This document shows, piece after piece, positions 12,771-17,612 of a stretch of 17,612 bases of DNA. This stretch comes from Rhodobacteraceae bacterium UBA3069 (lineage in GTDB: Bacteria > Pseudomonadota > Alphaproteobacteria > Rhodobacterales > Rhodobacteraceae). A program made the translations under genes and the position numbers. Within the stretch, counting starts at the first letter, position 1. The number at the start of each line of letters is the position of its first letter. The stretch is taken from assembly GCA_002366795.1 (NCBI GenBank), contig DFBX01000040.1, positions 1 to 17,612 on the forward strand. The letters are read 5' to 3'. The notes beneath the pieces were generated by a model that saw nothing but the letters and a program-made list of their open reading frames with translations, ran no database searches and had not been told where the DNA came from.

Positions 12771-15154
12771 TGAACGACGAGCGCGATATCCTTTTGTCGA
12801 TCAAAGGCTTGTCCGGCGGTTATGGGCGTGTGCCGATCCTGCATGGCATCGATCTTGACGTCGGTGAAAATGAAGTCATCGGTGTGCTGGGCCACAACGG
12901 CATGGGCAAGACCACGCTGTTAAAAACGCTGATGGGGTTCTTGCCTGCGACCTCGGGCCAAATCCGCTATGATCAAACCGACATCACTCGTCTGCCGCCC
13001 AACATACGCAGCCAGATGGGGATAGGCTATGTGCCGCAGGGCCGGGGGATTTTTCCACAGCTCAGCGTGCGCGACAACCTACGGTTTGCATGGCAAGACC
13101 ACGGTTCGGGGTCCGAACATGATGTGATCGAGGCCGTGCTGGCCGATTTCCCGCGCCTCTCGCGCTTGCTGGACCGCGAAGGCGGCGCACTATCAGGGGG
13201 CGAACAACAGCTGCTTTCGCTGGCCCGTTGTCTGATGGGGGATCCTGATTTCCTGCTGCTTGACGAGCCGACCGAAGGCATTCAGCCCTCCATCATCGAG
13301 GAAATGTCCGAAACCCTGTTAAATCTGCGCCAAAGGCATGGGTTGTCGATCTTGCTGGTCGAACAGAACTTTGATTTCATCGCTGATCTGTCAGACCACG
13401 TACTGGTGCTGGAACGGGGCCGGATCACCGGGGAACTGACCCGGGCTGATCTGTCAGATCAATCCAAAGTAGATCAGTTTCTGGGGTTTGGTGCCGCGCG
13501 CGGAACCCGTCAGAACTCCGCCCGCCCGCAAACCTCGAAAACGGCATCCCGAACGGCGCCCAAACGCGCCGAAACCTTTGCGCAGCCCTCCACCAAAACC
13601 GCTGCCCCTACCCCGCAACCTTCAGTCTCCACGGTGACCGCCATGACCATCAAACGTCCAACCCTTGCCCAAATGCGCAGCATGGCCGAACGGTTTGGAA
13701 TGAGCCTGTCTGACGAAGACCTGAGCGAATACACCGAGATCATTGAACCTTTCATACAGTCCTATGACCGGCTAGACGCGATGCCCGATAATCTGCCCGA
13801 AGTGCGCTATCCGCGTAGCCCCGGCTATTTTCCCGATCCATCCGATAATCCTCTGAACGCGTGGTACGTCAAGACCGACGTGCGCGGTGCGCCCGACGGC
13901 AAGCTGCGCGGCAAGCGGATTGCGTTGAAAGACACCATTTGTCTGGCCGGGGTACCGCTGATGAACGGGTCATCCATCATGGAAGGCTACACGCCCGAGA
14001 TCGACGCCACCATCGTCACCCGGATGCTGGACGCTGGTGCCATCATTGCTGGCAAGGCGCATTGCGAGAACTTCTGCCTCTCGGGCGGGTCTCATACCAA
14101 CGCAAAAGGCCCCATCCACAACCCTTACAAGCGCGGTTATATGGCCGGTGGTTCATCTGCCGGGTCTGCCGCACTCGTGGCGGCGGGCGAGGTGGATATG
14201 GCCATCGCCGGGGATCAAGGCGGTTCAATTCGAATTCCAGCGTCAAATTGCGGCTGCTACGGTATGAAACCCACGCATGGTCTGGTGCCCTACACCGGAG
14301 CGATGCCAATTGAACAAACGATTGATCACCTAGGACCCGTCACAACCAATGTCGCCGACAACGCGCTGCTGCTGGAAGTGTTGGCTGGCGAAGACGGGCT
14401 TGATCCTCGCCAGTATAAACCCACCGTCTACAGCTATACCGAAGCCTTGGGGCGCGGCGCGCATGGGCTACGGATCGGAGTGTTGAAAGAGGGGTTCGGC
14501 CACCCCAACTCTGAACCGGACGTCGAGGCCAAGGTCATGCAGGCGATTGAGCGGTTCCGTGAACTTGGCGCGCGCGTTGAGGACGTATCGGTCCCGGAAC
14601 ACCACACCGCCATGGACGCCTGGACAGCCATCACGCTTGAGGGGCTACAAGACGGCATGATGTGGGGCAATTCCACCGGCACGAACTACAGGGGATTGTT
14701 CCTTCCATCAATGACTGACCACATGGCCCAATGGAAGGGGCGCGCGGATGAGCTGAGCCATTCGCTCAAAGCCTGCATGTTCGTGGGTGAGCATTTCCAG
14801 CGTCAGTATCGTGGGCGTTTCTACGGCAAGGCACAGAACATCATGCGGCGCTGCAACGAACGCTACCTCGCGGCGCTCAAACAATATGATCTGCTGTTGA
14901 TGCCGACCCTTCCAATCAAACCGCAGGAACACCCGCCCACTGATTGCTCGCTCAGCCTATATGTCCAGCGTGCCTTTGACATGACGTCCAACACGGCCCC
15001 CTTTAACGGCGGCCTGCCCGCGATGAGCATCCCTTGCGGCTTTAGTGAAGGCTTACCCATCGGGCTGCAACTGGTTGGGCCACATTACGGTGAGATGAAG
15101 ATCTACCAGGCGGCCCACGCCTTTGAACAGTCAGGCGATTGGCGCGATATGTAA
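12770..15154 (+). CDS. Fusion protein: ABC ATPase (LivF/UrtE type) joined to amidase-signature amidase
   Basis: 794 residues from ATG 12770 in one uninterrupted frame. Residues 1-240 are a complete LivF-type ATPase with Walker A GHNGMGKTT (41-49), signature LSGGE (141-145), Walker B FLLLDEP (161-167) and the LivF-typical VEQN switch. Residues 241-291 are a basic linker rich in Ala, Thr, Pro and Lys. From about 292 a full amidase-signature enzyme follows. It hydrolyses amides to acid and ammonia, and its triad is intact: Lys387 in ALKDT, Ser462 in GGSSAGS and Ser486 in GDQGGSIRIP, with the 75- and 24-residue spacings seen in fatty-acid amide hydrolase. An internal ATG 13643 could begin a separate amidase of 503 residues, but no good ribosome binding site precedes it. 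A transporter ATPase fused to the enzyme that consumes the imported amide would couple uptake to hydrolysis at the membrane. Confidence 0.88.
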   Translation: MNDERDILLSIKGLSGGYGRVPILHGIDLDVGENEVIGVLGHNGMGKTTLLKTLMGFLPATSGQIRYDQTDITRLPPNIRSQMGIGYVPQGRGIFPQLSVRDNLRFAWQDHGSGSEHDVIEAVLADFPRLSRLLDREGGALSGGEQQLLSLARCLMGDPDFLLLDEPTEGIQPSIIEEMSETLLNLRQRHGLSILLVEQNFDFIADLSDHVLVLERGRITGELTRADLSDQSKVDQFLGFGAARGTRQNSARPQTSKTASRTAPKRAETFAQPSTKTAAPTPQPSVSTVTAMTIKRPTLAQMRSMAERFGMSLSDEDLSEYTEIIEPFIQSYDRLDAMPDNLPEVRYPRSPGYFPDPSDNPLNAWYVKTDVRGAPDGKLRGKRIALKDTICLAGVPLMNGSSIMEGYTPEIDATIVTRMLDAGAIIAGKAHCENFCLSGGSHTNAKGPIHNPYKRGYMAGGSSAGSAALVAAGEVDMAIAGDQGGSIRIPASNCGCYGMKPTHGLVPYTGAMPIEQTIDHLGPVTTNVADNALLLEVLAGEDGLDPRQYKPTVYSYTEALGRGAHGLRIGVLKEGFGHPNSEPDVEAKVMQAIERFRELGARVEDVSVPEHHTAMDAWTAITLEGLQDGMMWGNSTGTNYRGLFLPSMTDHMAQWKGRADELSHSLKACMFVGEHFQRQYRGRFYGKAQNIMRRCNERYLAALKQYDLLLMPTLPIKPQEHPPTDCSLSLYVQRAFDMTSNTAPFNGGLPAMSIPCGFSEGLPIGLQLVGPHYGEMKIYQAAHAFEQSGDWRDM

Positions 15155-15166
15155 GGAGACCTCAAG

Positions 15167-16930
15167 ATGACGATCCTGAATGAAAGCATTGCAAGTCGCA
15201 TCCAGAATTTCGGTCTGGATCAGAGTGCGGAAGCGCAAAACAACCTCGCGGCACGTGACGGAAAATCATATGTGCAGGGGCCAAAGCACCCCGAACTCGC
15301 CTACGCCACCATTCCCCAGCTTTTGCGCGACGCGGTGTCCCGTTATGGCCCGCGGGACGCGGTGATCTTTCCCAATGCGCGGCTCAGCTATTACGATCTG
15401 GACCGTGCCGTTGACGCGTTGGCCTCCGGGTTTTTGGCGCTCGGGCTTACCAAGGGCGACCGCCTTGGAATCTGGTCGCCGAACCGGCTGGAATGGGTGC
15501 TGACCCAGTTCGCGACAGCGCGCATTGGCGTGGTGTTGGTGAACATCAATCCGGCCTATCGGCTGTCCGAATTGGAATACGCGCTGAACAAAGTTAGCTG
15601 CAAGGCACTGGTGTTGGCACGATCCTTCAAATCTTCCCAATACCTTGAGATGATCCGCACATTGGCACCGGAACTGGCCAAGTCCGAGCGTGGACGGCTG
15701 CATGCGCCCAAGCTTCCGCATCTGCGCCACGTGATCGTGATGGGCGACGCGCCAGATGACCCCGGTGTATGGACTTTTGAGGCGGTCAGGAAACTTGGCG
15801 GGCCAGCACAGCAACTACGACTTCCCGAGATTGACCGAACCCTGCAACCGGACGATGCCATCAACATTCAGTTCACCTCTGGCACGACAGGCCAGCCCAA
15901 GGGGGCGACGCTGTCACACTATAACATCGTCAACAATGCACGCTTTGTGACCGATCGGATCAAACTGACAGAGAACGACCGCCTCGCCATTCCGGTTCCA
16001 CTCTACCATTGTTTCGGCATGGTCATGGGCGTGCTGGGCGGCGTCAGCAAAGGTGCTGCGCTAATCTTTCCGGGTGAAGCGTTTGATGCGATGCAAACCC
16101 TCGATGCACTCGCCGCTGAACGCTGCACCGCCCTTTACGGCGTGCCGACGATGTTTGTGGCGATGCTACAAGAACTCACTGGCACGCCACGCAATCTGTC
16201 CTCATTACGCACGGGCGTTATGGCGGGCGCGCCTTGCCCGGTCGACGTGATGAAACAAGTCAACGACCGGATGCACATGAGCGAGGTTACGATCTGCTAC
16301 GGCATGACCGAAACGGCGCCGGTTTCGTTCCAAAGCTTCGTTGACGACACCACCCAACAACGTTGCGAAACCGTCGGCCGGGTGCATCCGCATCTTGAGG
16401 TCAAGATCGTCGACGAAGCCGGTCAGATTGTGCCGGTGGGCGTACAAGGAGAGCTGTGTACGCGGGGCTATTCGGTGATGAAAGGCTATTGGGAAGATAC
16501 CGCGCGCACGTCTGATGCCATTCGCGACGGGTGGATGCATACAGGTGATCTTGCAGTGCTCGATGAAGGCGGGTTTTGCTCCATCACGGGCAGGGTCAAG
16601 GACATGATCATCCGAGGCGGCGAAAACATCTATCCACGTGAAATCGAAGAGTTCCTGTTCAGCCACCCCGACGTGAGCGAAGTACAGGTCTTTGGCGTGC
16701 CGGATACGCGACTAGGAGAAGAAGTCTGCGCATGGGTTGTGGCCAAAACAAGTGGTGGGATCACAGCGAAGGCGCTGCGCACGTTCTGCGATGGCCAGAT
16801 TGCCCATTTCAAAGTGCCCCGCCATATCCGTATCGTAAAAGAACTGCCAATGACGATCACCGGTAAACCACAGAAGTTCGTCATGCGCGACCAGATGATA
16901 GAAGAACTGGGCGGGGGGGCTGCTGGCTGA
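15167..16930 (+). CDS. AMP-forming acyl-CoA ligase (ANL superfamily)
   Basis: 587 residues. ATP-dependent ligase that turns a carboxylic acid into its acyl-CoA. The adenylation loop is FTSGTTGQPKGATLSH (Lys245), ICYGMTETAPVSF is the A5 motif, TGDLAVLDEGGFCSITGRVKD is the A7-A8 region, and RGGENIYPREIEEFL the hinge that follows. The lysine of TGKPQKF (Lys567) is the conserved C-terminal catalytic residue. The length and the full motif set fit an intact short- to medium-chain or fatty acyl-CoA synthetase. ATG 15167 follows AAGGAGA (15153-15159), and the gene is 12 bases after the amidase. The obvious substrate is the acid released by the amidase, though that is inferred from position only. It is the last gene in the presumed operon; no convincing terminator was seen after it. 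Confidence 0.88.
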   Translation: MTILNESIASRIQNFGLDQSAEAQNNLAARDGKSYVQGPKHPELAYATIPQLLRDAVSRYGPRDAVIFPNARLSYYDLDRAVDALASGFLALGLTKGDRLGIWSPNRLEWVLTQFATARIGVVLVNINPAYRLSELEYALNKVSCKALVLARSFKSSQYLEMIRTLAPELAKSERGRLHAPKLPHLRHVIVMGDAPDDPGVWTFEAVRKLGGPAQQLRLPEIDRTLQPDDAINIQFTSGTTGQPKGATLSHYNIVNNARFVTDRIKLTENDRLAIPVPLYHCFGMVMGVLGGVSKGAALIFPGEAFDAMQTLDALAAERCTALYGVPTMFVAMLQELTGTPRNLSSLRTGVMAGAPCPVDVMKQVNDRMHMSEVTICYGMTETAPVSFQSFVDDTTQQRCETVGRVHPHLEVKIVDEAGQIVPVGVQGELCTRGYSVMKGYWEDTARTSDAIRDGWMHTGDLAVLDEGGFCSITGRVKDMIIRGGENIYPREIEEFLFSHPDVSEVQVFGVPDTRLGEEVCAWVVAKTSGGITAKALRTFCDGQIAHFKVPRHIRIVKELPMTITGKPQKFVMRDQMIEELGGGAAG

Positions 16931-17245
16931 CTTTCCGGTGCTATGCGGGCTTACCACGGGTTTGCGAACTGCCGAAAGCAGCCTTTGGTGCAAACGCAGC
17001 GGAAGCTCAATTTGTCCCGCGCCTTCCTTGTTAGATCTGACTGCAGCGAAAGGGCTGTTTGAATTTCATGCCTGAGACTGGCTTTGAATGACTGGTTTGG
17101 CGACATCGACTGCAACGCAGCGATGAGTGTGCCGCACCTGCGAGCGGATGCTGCGTCAGCAAACACCCGGAAGGACAACGGCAGCAAAGTCCCGCTCAGC
17201 CGACATACAGGCATGCTGTTACCGATGGCAGCGTTTGCACACGCC
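16931..17245. other. Stretch without a supportable gene
   Basis: About 315 bases follow the ligase gene. Open frames on both strands exist here, but they lack a ribosome binding site, recognisable domains or consistent codon bias. The sequence resembles degraded or intergenic filler. I saw no RNA gene, insertion sequence or clear promoter. Confidence 0.5.
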
Positions 17246-17277
17246 AAAAAGCACCCCCATCATATTGAGGATGCTTT
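17246..17277 (-). terminator. Rho-independent terminator for the small minus-strand gene
   Basis: On the minus strand the sequence reads AAAGCATCC, a ten-to-twelve-base loop, then GGGTGCTTTTT: an imperfect 9-bp stem (one G-T type mismatch) ending in a T-run. It starts six bases after the stop codon of the 62-residue gene, the expected position for its terminator. Confidence 0.65.
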
Positions 17278-17282
17278 CTGGT

Positions 17283-17471
17283 TCAGGCTAAAGCTTTGCG
17301 GATCGATTCGTCTTCTGCAGAGCCTATTAGCCAGCGCCATTGGGTGCGGGGCTTATGGATGGCTGCGAGGGCAGGGTCGTTCTTTGCAGCCTCGCGGAGC
17401 TTCATCCGGGTCAGGCGCGGATCAAGTTTCAGTTCTTCACAAAGTTCTTTCAGGGTTATTGCGTCAGCCAT
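17283..17471 (-). CDS. Small conserved-looking protein of unknown function
   Basis: 62 residues from ATG 17471, with a strong ribosome binding site (AAGGAGGA, plus-strand bases 17476-17483) only four bases ahead; an in-frame ATG at 17546 would add 25 residues but has no such site. The protein reads ITLKELCEELKLDPRLTRMK and then a basic, Trp-containing stretch (HKPRTQWRWLIG). The first part resembles the short alpha-helical reading heads of small DNA-binding proteins, and I recall similar small alphaproteobacterial hypothetical proteins, but I cannot name a family. There is no signal peptide or membrane segment. It has its own terminator and appears to be a single-gene unit facing the amide operon. 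The function is not assigned. Confidence 0.65.
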   Translation of the reverse strand: MADAITLKELCEELKLDPRLTRMKLREAAKNDPALAAIHKPRTQWRWLIGSAEDESIRKALA

Positions 17472-17612
17472 GATGTCCTCCTTGGGTTGCTGATGAGGAT
17501 GGCTAAGACAGTGGCTTTGCTTTGTCAGGAAAAACTCCCGAGCCATCTCTAGATATTCAAACTCTACTGCTGCGTTGTCCGCGACGTGGCAGACGCATCC
17601 GCGTTGGGGCTT

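Noticed and set aside
16951..17473. Open frames on both strands after the ligase gene (98 and 129 codons)
   Set aside because: No ribosome binding site, domain or consistent codon bias; the longer one overlaps the better-supported small gene and its terminator.

Overview
The window looks like a GC-rich alphaproteobacterial accessory region, most likely from a Rhodobacterales (Roseobacter-group) organism. This is inferred from codon usage, the character of the gene families, an FnrL-like site and an integrase type I associate with that group; no 16S or other marker gene is present. No tRNA, rRNA or CRISPR array was seen.

Left edge (1-1427): a decayed IS3-family transposase fragment carries two short palindromic inserts with shared flanks but different stems. 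It is joined in frame, near base 228, to an acetamidase/formamidase that has lost its N-terminus.

1428-4635: after an FNR-type palindrome and a plausible -10 element comes a four-gene operon. It encodes the E1 alpha and E1 beta subunits of a thiamine-diphosphate 2-oxoacid (acetoin/pyruvate-like) dehydrogenase, a free-standing 78-residue lipoyl carrier domain, and a lipoate-protein-ligase-like protein. No E2 acyltransferase core and no E3 follow. The ligase tail runs into unrelated sequence beside a decayed tyrosine recombinase (about 4716-5192), which ends with a strong hairpin terminator.

5453-16930: an apparent amide sensing, import and assimilation locus. A MarR regulator (minus strand) diverges from a cytoplasmic AmiC-like amide-binding protein across a palindrome-rich gap. 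Next are a YqiK/flotillin-like membrane scaffold protein and a complete branched-chain-amino-acid/urea/amide-type ABC importer: a Tat-exported binding protein, two permeases and two ATPases. The second ATPase is fused in frame to a full amidase-signature enzyme with an intact Lys-Ser-Ser triad. The last gene is an acyl-CoA ligase. Together they suggest that an amide is sensed, imported, hydrolysed at the transporter to acid plus ammonia, and the acid activated to its CoA ester. The substrate cannot be told from sequence.

Right edge (16931-17612): about 300 bases with no convincing gene, then a small minus-strand gene (62 residues, unknown function) with a strong ribosome binding site and its own terminator.
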